In this document: one piece after another, positions 16,561 through 26,027 of the stretch
Layout: each line of letters starts with the position of its first letter
Position numbering within the stretch: position 1 is the first letter of the stretch
DNA from: Flavipsychrobacter sp.
Lineage (GTDB): Bacteria > Bacteroidota > Bacteroidia > Chitinophagales > Chitinophagaceae
Direction: 5' to 3'
DNA length: 64,000 nt
Assembly: GCA_041392855.1 (NCBI GenBank)
Contig: JAWKLD010000001.1
Span: 544,001 to 608,000, forward strand
Notes under the pieces: generated by a model
The model's input: only the letters and a program-made list of their open reading frames with translations
The model's database searches: none
What the model was told of the DNA's origin: nothing
Program-made: the position numbers and the translations under genes

Positions 16561-18030
16561 ATGAAACAGATTTTATCAACGATCGTTTTGTTGATCTGTT
16601 GTGTTGCTGATATTGCGGCACAGCAAATAGATTTCCAGAAAACATATAGTTCTACAGGTCCTAGCAATCAAGGCTCAAGCATTATTGAGCAAGCTAATGG
16701 CGATTTTATTATTTGTGGTGTAAGGAGTGTGCCTACCAGCTCTTCTCAGTATATAGGTAGTATTTTTCTTTTCAGGATAAAAAGTAACGGTGATACTATC
16801 TGGACCAAAGAGATAGGCACTTTCAATGATAGAGAGTTAGGGTTTGGTATGACACAGCTACCCAATAATAATCTAGTTCTGGTAGGAAGCATCAATACAC
16901 CGCCTAATGCAGCTACCACTGATGCACTTATTGTGTATACAGACATCAATGGCAATACTATTTGGCAAAAAAGGTATGGGGGCAATGCGTTAGATTATGC
17001 AACAGATGTAGCCTATGACGGTAGTAATATCATTGTTTGTGGTAGAACAGAAAGCTATGGAGCAGGAGATTCCGATGCTTGGTTGTTGAAATTGAATCTT
17101 AGTGGAGATACACTTTGGACCAAAACCTTTGGAGGTGCTGCTTTTGATGATGCTCAAACTATAATAGCGGTTAATAATGAATATGTAATAACAGGAGGTA
17201 CTTACAGTTTTGCAGCAGGGCAGTATGATGATGCATGGGTCATTAAGCTAGACAGTTCGGGCAAGCAACTATGGAGAAAGACCTATGGGCTAGCAGATAG
17301 AGTAGATTGGGCATGGACGATAACGCCTGATATAAATAACGGTTCTGTGGTAGGTTACGTCTTTGTAGGAGTAAAGAATACTGAAGAGGCACAGCCGGGT
17401 AATGCCAGAGGTGATTTACATTTTGTAAAAATAGACCTGTCGGGAAATGTGGTATGGGATAAGACGATACAAGGCACACCTTGGAGAAGAGAAGGATACT
17501 CTGTAAAGCAATTAAGCGACAGGGGCTTTATAATATCGGGATATAAACTAGACCCAACAGCTCAAAGCCAACAAATGTATGTGCTAAAAACAGATAACGC
17601 AGGAGATGTAGTTTGGGATACTGCATATGGAAATATTGACTCTAGTTATCAAGCATTAGATATTGTGGCTACAAATGATGGTGGATGGGCTATAACAGGT
17701 GCCGTATTTAAGCCAGGGCAGCCTATACGGTACATCTTTGTTACTAAGTATAGTAATAACCCAACAGGTATAGCGTTTTCAAGTTTAAATAATTCAGATT
17801 GGGAAGTATACCCTAATCCAAGTACTGATGGTTTAGTACACGTACGATTTGCCAATGCTGAGGTACAGAAATTAAGATTGTTGAGTATAGATGGGAGTAC
17901 AATTAAAGAATATGAAGCATCATATTTAAGTAAAAACAATGTTGACTTTAGTATTAAAGTCAAAGGTCTCTATATATTAGAAGTAGCAACAAACAAGGGG
18001 GTAGTGAGAAGAATGGTAAATGTGTTATAA
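16561..18030 (+). CDS. Secreted repeat protein with T9SS type A sorting domain
   Basis: 489 aa. Signal peptide ends near IAAQ (residue 21). Residues about 25-400 consist of six or so repeats of about 55 residues with the pattern IVCGRT...DAWLLKLN..G.TLWTKTFGG...D, a beta-propeller-like blade repeat frequent in Bacteroidota secreted proteins. The last 80 residues hold WEVYPNPSTDG and a GLYILEV strand, a T9SS sorting signal. It directly precedes the LytS/LytTR pair and may share its transcript, since only nine bases separate its stop from the TTG start of the kinase gene. Function unknown. Confidence 0.85.
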   Translation: MKQILSTIVLLICCVADIAAQQIDFQKTYSSTGPSNQGSSIIEQANGDFIICGVRSVPTSSSQYIGSIFLFRIKSNGDTIWTKEIGTFNDRELGFGMTQLPNNNLVLVGSINTPPNAATTDALIVYTDINGNTIWQKRYGGNALDYATDVAYDGSNIIVCGRTESYGAGDSDAWLLKLNLSGDTLWTKTFGGAAFDDAQTIIAVNNEYVITGGTYSFAAGQYDDAWVIKLDSSGKQLWRKTYGLADRVDWAWTITPDINNGSVVGYVFVGVKNTEEAQPGNARGDLHFVKIDLSGNVVWDKTIQGTPWRREGYSVKQLSDRGFIISGYKLDPTAQSQQMYVLKTDNAGDVVWDTAYGNIDSSYQALDIVATNDGGWAITGAVFKPGQPIRYIFVTKYSNNPTGIAFSSLNNSDWEVYPNPSTDGLVHVRFANAEVQKLRLLSIDGSTIKEYEASYLSKNNVDFSIKVKGLYILEVATNKGVVRRMVNVL

Positions 18031-18039
18031 CTTCAGCTA

Positions 18040-19065
18040 TTGTCAACATTGAAAATAAGATACAAGTCAATAAGGTGGTTGGTTCATATAGCAGTATGGG
18101 CTGCCTACCTTATTGTTTTTCTACTGCCTAGCATTGTTAAAGCAGACCTTACAGGTAAGCTTTATTACATCACACATATGGTAGTGTTGATGTCTGCCAC
18201 TTACATTAATATTTACGTATTAATGAAGAAGTACTTTATTACTGAAAAGTACAAAGCGTATCTTCTTTCTGTTACGGCATTATGGGTAGTAAGTTTGATA
18301 GCTATATATATATCTGGCATAATTTTCGACCTGTCGATATTTAAAAAGTATTTCGTAAAAAAGACCATAGCAGCAATGATGGGGTTTTCCATGGAGTTCT
18401 TTCTGCTTTCTCTCTTTAAGGTAGCCAAAGAGTGGTATGTGAAAGTGCAAAAATCAAAAGAACTGCATTACGAGAAGATACAAGCAGAGTTAGGGTTGCT
18501 ACGCACTCAATTAGACGCCCATTTTTTATTCAATACTTTAAATAATATATATCTGCTGGTACTCAATAAGTCGGACAAGGCTGCAGATGCTGTATTGAGA
18601 TTGTCGGAGTTGTTGAGCTATAATATTTACGATGGGTATCAAAAGAAAGTAAAACTCTCTAAAGAGTTAGATTTTATAGAAAACTATATCAACCTGCAGC
18701 GACTAAGATTAGATGATACGCAACGTATTTTTTATAAAGTAAACGGGGAAGCTAATAGTGACATAGAACCTTTAATATTATTCAATTTTGTAGAAAATAC
18801 ATTTAAACACGCTTATGAAAATGTTTTGGTAGATGGAGTCGCCTATTATGTGTATATAGAAATAACATTAGAAGGGGAGTCGCTTACGCTTACAACGATC
18901 AATAGATATAAGCCTAATGTAACAGTGAAAAGTGACAAGACTGGCATTGGAAATAATAATACCATAAAACGCTTAGAGCTAACCTATGGAGATAATTATA
19001 GCCTTGATGTCAACACAGAGCAACAAATATATAATGTCGTTTTAAAGATCAACTCTTTAGCATGA
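18040..19065 (+). CDS. LytS-type sensor histidine kinase
   Basis: 341 aa membrane histidine kinase. Four membrane segments in the first 130 residues form the sensor, with no periplasmic domain of size. The kinase core begins with QLDAHFLFNTLNNIY (phospho-accepting His161 in the HFLFN box typical of His_kinase family PF06580), and FNFVENTFKHAYEN is the N-box of the ATPase domain. The start is TTG: no in-frame ATG precedes the first membrane segment, and the frame upstream is closed by the previous gene's stop. The next gene overlaps by four bases (ATGA) and encodes the cognate regulator. Signal unknown. Confidence 0.9.
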   Translation: MSTLKIRYKSIRWLVHIAVWAAYLIVFLLPSIVKADLTGKLYYITHMVVLMSATYINIYVLMKKYFITEKYKAYLLSVTALWVVSLIAIYISGIIFDLSIFKKYFVKKTIAAMMGFSMEFFLLSLFKVAKEWYVKVQKSKELHYEKIQAELGLLRTQLDAHFLFNTLNNIYLLVLNKSDKAADAVLRLSELLSYNIYDGYQKKVKLSKELDFIENYINLQRLRLDDTQRIFYKVNGEANSDIEPLILFNFVENTFKHAYENVLVDGVAYYVYIEITLEGESLTLTTINRYKPNVTVKSDKTGIGNNNTIKRLELTYGDNYSLDVNTEQQIYNVVLKINSLA

Positions 19066-19751
19066 TAAACTGTATAGTAGTAGATGACGAACCATATGCA
19101 ATTGAATTGCTTAGTAAGCATATAGCTGCTTATGAGCATATAAATTTGGTTAGTAAGTGCAGAAATATACGAGAGGCGGTTAGTGTGTTACAATCAAAGC
19201 AGATAGACTTGATGTTTCTTGATGTAAGAATGCCAGATGTGACTGGTATGGAGTTTTTAGAAAGTGTATCAAATCGCCCTAAAGTAATACTAACAACTGC
19301 TTATAGAGAGTATGCTATAGAAGCATATGAATATGGGGTTATTGATTATTTACTAAAGCCAATATCTTTTATAAGGTTTGCTAAAGCTATCAATCGATTT
19401 CAGGAAAATATTACTAATGCTAAGACGACAAACAACCTGTTGGCTCCTGTAGTCTTACGGTCGGGTAGCGATTATCATAAGCTCATTCCCGAACATATTG
19501 AATATATCAAAAGTGCAAAGGAATATGTCTCTATAGTTTGCAAAGAAACAAAACTACTTGTTCGTAGTTCTATGAGTAGTATATTACAGCAACTACCTGA
19601 AGCTGCGTTTATTCAAACGCATAAGTCTTATATCGTTCCTATAAATAAGATACAAAGCATTTCGTCTTCGGAGGTTTTACTAGTAAATGGTGAAAGGATA
19701 CCTATTGGAAGATCTTATCTTGACGATGTAAGAAAGGTCTTCTCTAATTGA
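19062..19751 (+). CDS. LytTR-family DNA-binding response regulator
   Basis: 229 aa. Receiver domain residues 1-120: acidic pair D8/D9, phospho-acceptor Asp54 in MFLDVRMPDV, a conserved Thr-Thr-Ala at the switch and Lys in YLLKPISF. Residues about 135-229 form a LytTR DNA-binding domain (YIKSAKEYVSIV, SFIQTHKSYIVPINKI). Such regulators bind pairs of 9-10 bp direct repeats spaced two helical turns apart, a geometry present upstream of the DUF4856 operon about 4 kb away. Coupled to the LytS kinase by a four-base overlap. Confidence 0.93.
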   Translation: MINCIVVDDEPYAIELLSKHIAAYEHINLVSKCRNIREAVSVLQSKQIDLMFLDVRMPDVTGMEFLESVSNRPKVILTTAYREYAIEAYEYGVIDYLLKPISFIRFAKAINRFQENITNAKTTNNLLAPVVLRSGSDYHKLIPEHIEYIKSAKEYVSIVCKETKLLVRSSMSSILQQLPEAAFIQTHKSYIVPINKIQSISSSEVLLVNGERIPIGRSYLDDVRKVFSN

Positions 19752-19798
19752 GTCTATTTTGGTTTTTATATATTGTAGCGGCAAATAGACGTTTCTGA

Positions 19799-20398
19799 AT
19801 GAATCAAGTAAGAAAAGATAAACTAGATGCTGTGTTAAATAGACGACAGGCTGATTTAGCTGTAGTCATGGAAAACATAGAAGATCCCCACAATATATTT
19901 GCAATTATGCGTACTTGTGATGCTGTGGGGGTTCAAGATATCTACGTACTAAATACTGTTTTTGAGAAAAAGAGAAAGTATGGCACTAAAAGTTCTTCAA
20001 GTGCTTCTAAATGGGTGACCATGCATCATTTTACAGATATGAATGAATGTGTAAATGCTGTAAAGGAAAAGTATGGAAGGTTGTATGCAACAAGCCTAAA
20101 GCATGACTCTAAAGAGTTGCATGAAATGGATTTTACTCAACCTATAGCGTTGGCTTTCGGTAATGAGACGAACGGTATATCAGATGAGTTTGTTACCCAT
20201 TGTGATGGTACTATAGTAATACCTCAGGTAGGTATGATAAAGTCGCTAAATGTTTCTGTGGCTTGTGCAGTTACTTTATATGAGGCCTATAGGCAGAAAA
20301 ATAAATTAGGGCATTATGATGGAGAAAAGAAATTGCCTGATGAGCAGTATAGCATGTTGCAAGATAAATGGTATACCAATGCTAAGGAGCGAGGATAA
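19799..20398 (+). CDS. trmH: SpoU-family tRNA/rRNA 2'-O-ribose methyltransferase (TrmH-like)
   Basis: 199 aa SPOUT methyltransferase using S-adenosylmethionine; most similar by eye to TrmH, which methylates Gm18 in tRNA. Motif 1 is ENIEDPHNIFAIMRTCDAVG, motif 2 FGNETNGIS and motif 3 IPQVGMIKSLNVSVACAV, which together form the knotted SAM site. A C-terminal helix follows. It stands alone, ended by a strong bidirectional terminator. Substrate assignment to tRNA G18 is by family resemblance only. Confidence 0.85.
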   Translation: MNQVRKDKLDAVLNRRQADLAVVMENIEDPHNIFAIMRTCDAVGVQDIYVLNTVFEKKRKYGTKSSSSASKWVTMHHFTDMNECVNAVKEKYGRLYATSLKHDSKELHEMDFTQPIALAFGNETNGISDEFVTHCDGTIVIPQVGMIKSLNVSVACAVTLYEAYRQKNKLGHYDGEKKLPDEQYSMLQDKWYTNAKERG

Positions 20399-20408
20399 TT
20401 TATAAATA

Positions 20409-20434
20409 AAAAGCCTACTAAACAGTAGGCTTTT
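20409..20434. terminator. Bidirectional terminator between trmH and rpoD
   Basis: Perfect 11-bp stem AAAAGCCTACT / AGTAGGCTTTT with a four-base loop, flanked by A-run and T-run, shared by the two convergent genes. Confidence 0.92.
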
Positions 20435-20458
20435 ATTATGTTGTATTGTGGTGCTTTA

Positions 20459-21328
20459 TTAAGTACCTAGATATGATTTTAATAATTGACAACGTGTTGT
20501 AGAACGAAGTTTTGTAATTGCTTTGTCTTTAATTTGACGTACACGCTCACGAGTTAGAGAGAACTTTTCTCCGATGTCTTCTAAGCTCATTGGATGCTCA
20601 ACACCAATACCAAAGTAAAGTTTAATAACATCTCTTTGACGCTCTGTTAAAGTATTAAGAGAACGCTCTATTTCACAACGAAGAGAATCATGATGCTCAA
20701 GTTCTGTATCTGCTGAGTCAGAGTTAGGGTTTTCCAATACGTCAAGTAGCGTGTTGTCTTCGCTATCTACGAAAGGAGCATCCACAGATACGTGACGAGC
20801 AGCAACACCTAGTGTTGTTTCTACTTCTTCAGTACCTATTTCAAGAATATTGGCAAGCTCTTCAGTTGATGGCTCACGTTCAAACTCTTGCTCTAGTTGA
20901 GAGTATGCTTTGCTGATTTTGTTAGATAGACCAACTTTGTTAAGAGGTAGACGAACGATACGTGATTGTTCTGCAAGTGCTTGCAGGATAGATTGACGAA
21001 TCCACCATACAGCATAAGAGATGAATTTGAAACCTCTTGTTTCGTCAAAGCGCTGAGCTGCTTTGATAAGACCTAAGTTACCTTCGTTGATAAGGTCACT
21101 TAATGATAAGCCTTGGTTTTGATATTGTTTTGCTACAGATACTACGAAACGTAAATTCGCTTTCGTTAGTTTCTCTAGCGCTATTTGATCTCCTTGTTTG
21201 ATTCGGATGGCTAATTGCACTTCTTCTTCGGGAGTAATCAAATCTACTTTACCAATTTCTTGCAAATACTTTTCAAGAGATTGGCTCTCACGATTGGTAA
21301 TGGATTTCGTGATTTTTAGCTGACGCAT
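20459..21328 (-). CDS. rpoD: RNA polymerase primary sigma factor RpoD (short Bacteroidota type)
   Basis: 289 aa housekeeping sigma factor, lacking the long N-terminal region 1.1 as is normal in Bacteroidota. Regions in order: 1.2 (SLEKYLQEIGKVDLI), 2 (LTKANLRFVVSVAKQYQN, NEGNLGLIKAAQRFDE, FISYAVWWIRQSI), 3 (VRLPLNKVGL) and 4 (LTERQRDVIKLYFGIG with the helix-turn-helix ending in LTRERVRQIKDKAI). The start at the ATG giving MRQLKITKSITNRES is chosen by the family's conserved N-terminus; two further codons upstream (ATG, TTG) are in frame. A near-perfect promoter lies about 90 bases upstream. This sigma recognises the TTTG/TAnnTTTG promoters noted in this window. Confidence 0.96.
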   Translation of the reverse strand: MRQLKITKSITNRESQSLEKYLQEIGKVDLITPEEEVQLAIRIKQGDQIALEKLTKANLRFVVSVAKQYQNQGLSLSDLINEGNLGLIKAAQRFDETRGFKFISYAVWWIRQSILQALAEQSRIVRLPLNKVGLSNKISKAYSQLEQEFEREPSTEELANILEIGTEEVETTLGVAARHVSVDAPFVDSEDNTLLDVLENPNSDSADTELEHHDSLRCEIERSLNTLTERQRDVIKLYFGIGVEHPMSLEDIGEKFSLTRERVRQIKDKAITKLRSTTRCQLLKSYLGT

Positions 21329-21413
21329 AGACATAGGCAAACCATTTTTTAAAGTATTGAGAATCGAAACTTCTAACTGTTGACCAAAGTCATTATTAAT
21401 GACATTAGTATGG

Positions 21414-21445
21414 CAAATCTAAGGTTCTAGACAACACAACCCAAA
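21414..21445 (-). promoter_or_regulatory. Promoter of rpoD
   Basis: On the minus strand TTTG, 20 bases, then TAGATTTG: a complete Bacteroidota -33/-7 pair, leaving a 5' leader of about 80 bases before the rpoD start. Confidence 0.75.
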
Positions 21446-21577
21446 AAAAATTAAGATTTTCTTAACTTGATATAGTAGAATATTTTATAGGTGTTTAAAA
21501 TTAATCTGTAGGAAATACCATATAAAATTTTGAATGTTCATTCATTTTTCTATTATTGCAACAACTTAACTAACGAA

Positions 21578-21958
21578 ATGCTTAAGAAAGAAATTTACTC
21601 ACTAGAATTCCCAATAAGATGTTCGCCAAGTATATTGTACGAATTTCTGTCTACCCCAAATGGTTTGCAAGAGTGGTTTGCGGATAAGGTTGACCAACGT
21701 GATAATATTTTCCACTTTACTTGGAATGGTTCTACAGATACAGCAGAGCTGATCGAAAATTTTGAGAATGATTATGTGAGGTTTAGATGGGATCATTATA
21801 ATGATGATGAGTTTTTTGAGTTTAGAATTGAACAAAGTCCGGTAACGAACGAAACCATACTCACAATCACTGATTTTGCCGATAAATACGAAATTGCTGA
21901 TAATGAGAGCTTGTGGCAATCTCAAGTAAGTGACTTGAAACATCGTATAGGAAGCTAA
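21578..21958 (+). CDS. START-like (SRPBCC/AHSA1-like) domain protein
   Basis: 126 aa small cytoplasmic protein with a START-like fold: YSLEFPIRCSPSILYEFLSTPNGLQEWFAD opening in pieces (strand then helix with W-F), a central FTWNGS/VRFRWDHY sheet and a C-terminal helix. Such domains bind hydrophobic ligands, but the ligand is unknown. The ATG is chosen 16 codons inside the longest frame, at the first methionine followed by the domain. It is regularly found beside rpoD and an LptF/G permease in related genomes (recalled, not checked). A terminator separates it from the permease. Confidence 0.75.
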   Translation: MLKKEIYSLEFPIRCSPSILYEFLSTPNGLQEWFADKVDQRDNIFHFTWNGSTDTAELIENFENDYVRFRWDHYNDDEFFEFRIEQSPVTNETILTITDFADKYEIADNESLWQSQVSDLKHRIGS

Positions 21959-21966
21959 TTATTTTA

Positions 21967-21998
21967 TAATGCCTGTTAAGTCAGGCATTATCTTTTTT
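21967..21998 (+). terminator. Terminator of the START-like gene
   Basis: Perfect 9-bp stem TAATGCCTG / CAGGCATTA, six-base loop, followed by TCTTTTTT. Confidence 0.9.
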
Positions 21999-22080
21999 AT
22001 AAAAGAAAGGTTAATCTAGTTGTTAGCTATCCCAAATAGCATTCCTTTTCCTTAGGTTTGTACCAACTTATACTGTACGA

Positions 22081-23535
22081 TTGATCAAGAAACTGGACAT
22101 ACTCATCATCCGTAGTTTTATCGGCCCTTTTATTGTAACGTTCTTCGTCACGTTATTTATATTCGTCATGCAGTTTTTCTGGCTGTATATGGACGAGCTT
22201 CTGGGCAAAGGACTTGGGCCTTGGCTTATTATCCAGTTACTGGTACTCATGTCTGCAACCTTAGTACCGTTTGCATTACCTCTCTGTATTTTATTGGCCT
22301 CTATAATGACCTTTGGTAATATGGGGGAGAATTTCGAGCTGGTAGCCATCAAGTCTGCAGGTATATCATTGGTGAGGTTTATTAGGCCTTTGTTCGTTTT
22401 TATACTCTTTATTAGTGGTATAGCTTTCATTTTCAATAACAATGTTATCCCTTTTGCTAACCTAAAGGCCTTGTCGTTGTTGTATGATCTCCGGCATTCT
22501 AAGCCAACATTTAATATTAAAGAAGGTCAGTTTAATAAGGATATTGATAGATATTCTATAAGAGTAGGAGAGAAGGATAATGACGGAAAGACCATAAGGA
22601 ATATTATTATCTACGATCATACTTCTGGCAATGGTAATGATAAGGTTACGGTTGCAGAGGAAGGGGAAATGATACCTGCTGCTAACAAGCAGTTTATGAT
22701 CTTTAGACTTAAAGATGGTTGGAGGTACGAAGAGTCAATTAATAGAAACTCTTCACAGAATAAAGAGCAGATAAGAATGTACTTTAAGAAATGGGACAAG
22801 GTTTTTGACTTGTCTTCATTTAAGATAAACCGTACGAACGAAGACCTATTCAAAAATGCCTATCAGATGATGAATGTGAGTCAGCTGAAGGAAGGTATTG
22901 ATAGTTTTAAACGCTATGAGGCGGGTATACCCGAGAAACTTAAAATTTATTTAGGGCCCTATATTACTATGTTATTAAGGGGAGATGACAGGGATACTCT
23001 GATAAAGAGAGTTGCTCTATTAGATGCAAGTACACGTCAGTACGATTCTACATTTTTGGAGACAATACCTATGCAATACAGGCATAAAGTATTACAATTA
23101 GTAGCTTCAAACGTGAGGAATAGCCAAAGTATGGTGAGAGTGACCAATTCTGATAAAATATTGAAGGGAGGGAATTTTATGAACTTCCTAGTAGAGTGGC
23201 ATAAAAAGTTCATACTGTCTTTTGCTTGTATTGTTCTGTTTTTGATAGGAGCTCCACTAGGTGCCATAATACGTAAAGGAGGCATAGGAATGCCATTGGT
23301 TATTGCTATAGTGTTCTTTGTGATTTATCATATACTTTCTGTTACAGGAGAAAAAATGGCCAAAACAGGATCTGTACCAACATGGATGGGTATGTGGATG
23401 GCCACAGCCGTGCTATTACCTATAGCTTTTTTGCTTATTTATCAAGCACGTAATGATGCTAATGTTTTGAGTAAGGATTGGTATCTTAAAGTGTTAAAAG
23501 CCTTTAAGTCTATAGTGCCAAGCAAAAAACAATAG
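22081..23535 (+). CDS. LptF/LptG-family lipopolysaccharide export permease (YjgP/YjgQ)
   Basis: 484 aa inner-membrane subunit of the Lpt ABC exporter that extracts LPS for transport to the outer membrane. Three membrane segments near the N-terminus (RSFIGPFIVTFFVTLFIF; ALPLCILLASIMTFGNM with the coupling region ENFELVAIKSAG), a large periplasmic beta-jellyroll-like domain of about 250 residues and three C-terminal segments (GAPLGAIIRKGGIGMPL). Start is TTG; no ATG occurs before the first membrane segment. First of a run with PAP2 and GT39 genes separated by two and 23 bases. Whether it is LptF or LptG is not decidable here. Confidence 0.9.
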   Translation: MIKKLDILIIRSFIGPFIVTFFVTLFIFVMQFFWLYMDELLGKGLGPWLIIQLLVLMSATLVPFALPLCILLASIMTFGNMGENFELVAIKSAGISLVRFIRPLFVFILFISGIAFIFNNNVIPFANLKALSLLYDLRHSKPTFNIKEGQFNKDIDRYSIRVGEKDNDGKTIRNIIIYDHTSGNGNDKVTVAEEGEMIPAANKQFMIFRLKDGWRYEESINRNSSQNKEQIRMYFKKWDKVFDLSSFKINRTNEDLFKNAYQMMNVSQLKEGIDSFKRYEAGIPEKLKIYLGPYITMLLRGDDRDTLIKRVALLDASTRQYDSTFLETIPMQYRHKVLQLVASNVRNSQSMVRVTNSDKILKGGNFMNFLVEWHKKFILSFACIVLFLIGAPLGAIIRKGGIGMPLVIAIVFFVIYHILSVTGEKMAKTGSVPTWMGMWMATAVLLPIAFLLIYQARNDANVLSKDWYLKVLKAFKSIVPSKKQ

Positions 23536-23537
23536 TT

Positions 23538-24188
23538 TTGGGAGTATCCAAGCCATATAGCTCATATAACAGTTATTTCCTGATCCCATTTTTTATTTGG
23601 GTACTTGTAGGGGCTGTATTTCAGTTTTACTACACACAGGAAGAGTTATTTAAAGTGATCAACCTTAACCATTCTCCAGTACTTGATGTAGCGATGAGCA
23701 GTTTAACATTGCTAGGTGAAGGAGTAGTGACAACCATTATTTTACTATCACTTTTTGCATTTAAAAGATTTAGGAACTGGTGGTATTTTATAGCCGCTTT
23801 AGCTTGTAATATATTGCCAAGCATTCTTACACAGATAGTAAAAAGCTATGTGGGAGCTCCTAGGCCGTTAAAGTTTTTCGCCGAGGCTCAATGGATCCAT
23901 ATATTACCTCATTGGCAGCATGCTTTTGAGCGTAGCTTCCCTTCTGGTCACACAACGGCTGCCTTTTGTTTTTTTACATTTATTTCTTTTCTGCTACCGC
24001 AGAAGTATAAAGCTATTGGGGTAGTCTTTCTTCTTTTGGCATTATCTACAGCCTATTCCAGGGTTTATCTTGCGGTGCATTTTTTTGAAGACGTATATAT
24101 TGGTAGCATTATTGGCGTGCTATTTACAACATTCATTATTAGTTTGATGAATAAGTATCAAGCAGTCTTCTTTAAGAAGAATAAGTAA
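23538..24188 (+). CDS. PAP2-family membrane phosphatase
   Basis: 216 aa inner-membrane phosphatidic-acid-phosphatase-type enzyme, about six membrane segments. The three catalytic motifs are complete: KSYVGAPRP, FPSGHTTAA and SRVYLAVHFFED. Likely substrates are undecaprenyl diphosphate, lipid A or phosphatidylglycerophosphate; which one cannot be told. Start is TTG two bases after the LptF/G stop, with no other start before the first membrane helix. Neighbouring LPS export and GT39 genes favour an envelope lipid or lipid A substrate. Confidence 0.88.
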   Translation: MGVSKPYSSYNSYFLIPFFIWVLVGAVFQFYYTQEELFKVINLNHSPVLDVAMSSLTLLGEGVVTTIILLSLFAFKRFRNWWYFIAALACNILPSILTQIVKSYVGAPRPLKFFAEAQWIHILPHWQHAFERSFPSGHTTAAFCFFTFISFLLPQKYKAIGVVFLLLALSTAYSRVYLAVHFFEDVYIGSIIGVLFTTFIISLMNKYQAVFFKKNK

Positions 24189-24211
24189 CTTCGCCCTATA
24201 TTTATTGCCAT

Positions 24212-25825
24212 ATGTCTACTACTGTTAAGTATCTACTGATAATTGTCATAGGTTCACTTTTATTCTTTCCTTATTTAGGTCAGGTTCACCTTTTTGATTG
24301 GGATGAGATCAACTTTGCTGAATGCGCAAGGGAAATGATACTTACAGATAATTATCTGCAAGTGCAGATAAACTTCAGGCCTTTTTGGGAAAAACCACCT
24401 CTCTTTATATGGATGCAGGTGCTTTCTATGAAGGCTTTTGGTATTAATGACTATGCAGCGCGCTTTCCTAATGCTTTTATAGGTGTGCTAACATTAGTTT
24501 CATTGTTTTATGTGGGTAAGCGTATAGTAAATGAGAAAATGGCTATGTGGTGGGTGTTAATATATGCAGCATCATGGTTGCCTCATTTTTATTTTAAATC
24601 AGGTATAATTGATCCTCTTTTCAATTTATTGATATTCTTAGCCTTTTTTCAGACCTATTTAGTAAAGGTAGGGCAGAAAAGGTCACTCCATAATATACTT
24701 GCCGGCGTCTTTTTAGGTTTAGCAGTGCTCACAAAGGGCCCTGCGGCCATTCTTATAGCCATTTTGGCTTTTGGAGTGTATATCATCATAAACAGGGGGC
24801 TGAAAGGGTATAAGATACTAGATATAGCCATTATTGCTCTTGTTGCGCTATCGACTACTTCTTTATGGTTTGGTTTTGAGATTATAAATAATGGATGGTG
24901 GTTTGTTAATGAGTTTATTGTTTATCAAATAAGGTTGTTAAGAACACAAGATGCGGGACATGGCGGACCGTTCTTCTATCATTTCGTTATATTATTGCTT
25001 GGTTGTTTTCCTGCATCTGTTTTTTTATTTCAGTATTCAAGAAAGGGTGGTGTTACAACTGTAGCAACAAAGGATTTTACTAGATGGATGTGGATAATGT
25101 TCTGGGTTGTTCTTCTTTTATTCTCTATTGTTAAGACCAAGATCGTTCATTATTCTTCTCTTTGTTATTTCCCGCTTACTTATTTGGCTGCTCTAGCAGC
25201 ATATAAGCTTGCTGTTGGGGAGACCAAGATAAAAGGTATAATACGAGTACTCTTGCTGTTTATAGGCTCTGTAGTCGCTATTGCTATTACAGCGCTACCG
25301 CTAATAGGTATCAATAAAGAAAAATTAATTCGGCTAATAGATGATCCATTTGCTGTTGCTAATTTGCAAGCAGATGTTAGTTGGAGCTATACTGAAGCAA
25401 TGTGGGGTATATTATACCTTATTGGTATATGGGTGGCTGCATATTTATTGATAAAGAACTTCAAAAAGGGGCTTATAGCATTATGTGTAGTTCAGCTTAT
25501 CATTATTCAAGTTACGGTGCTACATTTTACACCTAAAATAGAAGCGTTTTCTCAACGTGCTGCTATTGATTTTTATGAAGAATTTGTAGGTAAAGATGTT
25601 TATGTACATGTGTTAGGGTACAAAAGTTATGCTCATTACTTCTATACTAAAAAGCAAGTACCAACAAATGATAAGCATGATGATGAGAAGTGGTTATTGA
25701 CAGGTGATATAGATAAGCCAGCCTATTTTATTTGTAAAATAACGGCAGCAGATAGTTACAGGTCCTATACACAACTCGAAGAAATAGGGGAGAAAAATGG
25801 ATTTGTATTCTTTAAAAGGAAGTAA
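24212..25825 (+). CDS. GT39-family membrane glycosyltransferase (ArnT/PMT-like)
   Basis: 537 aa with about eleven to twelve membrane segments, then a periplasmic C-terminal domain from about residue 440. The first periplasmic loop carries FDWDEINFAECAREM (catalytic acidic pair of GT39/ArnT) followed by EKPPLFIWM, the typical family signature. These enzymes transfer a sugar from a polyprenyl-phosphate carrier to lipid A or protein. Being third in line after LptF/G and PAP2 suggests lipid A or LPS modification. Sugar and acceptor unknown. Confidence 0.85.
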   Translation: MSTTVKYLLIIVIGSLLFFPYLGQVHLFDWDEINFAECAREMILTDNYLQVQINFRPFWEKPPLFIWMQVLSMKAFGINDYAARFPNAFIGVLTLVSLFYVGKRIVNEKMAMWWVLIYAASWLPHFYFKSGIIDPLFNLLIFLAFFQTYLVKVGQKRSLHNILAGVFLGLAVLTKGPAAILIAILAFGVYIIINRGLKGYKILDIAIIALVALSTTSLWFGFEIINNGWWFVNEFIVYQIRLLRTQDAGHGGPFFYHFVILLLGCFPASVFLFQYSRKGGVTTVATKDFTRWMWIMFWVVLLLFSIVKTKIVHYSSLCYFPLTYLAALAAYKLAVGETKIKGIIRVLLLFIGSVVAIAITALPLIGINKEKLIRLIDDPFAVANLQADVSWSYTEAMWGILYLIGIWVAAYLLIKNFKKGLIALCVVQLIIIQVTVLHFTPKIEAFSQRAAIDFYEEFVGKDVYVHVLGYKSYAHYFYTKKQVPTNDKHDDEKWLLTGDIDKPAYFICKITAADSYRSYTQLEEIGEKNGFVFFKRK

Positions 25826-25978
25826 TCTTTAGCATTACTTTCAGCCCAAGTAACAAACCTGCAATTAGTTTTATAAGGTGGGGCTTGTCATTATAATATG
25901 TTTTGAATAAGTAAACTTATTTTATTGAATATAGATAAGAGAAAGAGAACAATTATTTACATGATATATAAAAAGAAG

Positions 25979-26005
25979 AAAGGCATCAGATCATATGATG
26001 CCTTT
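25979..26005 (-). terminator. Terminator of the type B T9SS gene
   Basis: Perfect 10-bp stem AAAGGCATCA / TGATGCCTTT with a seven-base loop, 22 bases past the stop of the minus-strand gene, with T-rich tail on that strand; it could also serve the plus-strand GT39 gene. Confidence 0.85.
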
Positions 26006-26027
26006 CTTTATAAGATTTGATTGGTTA

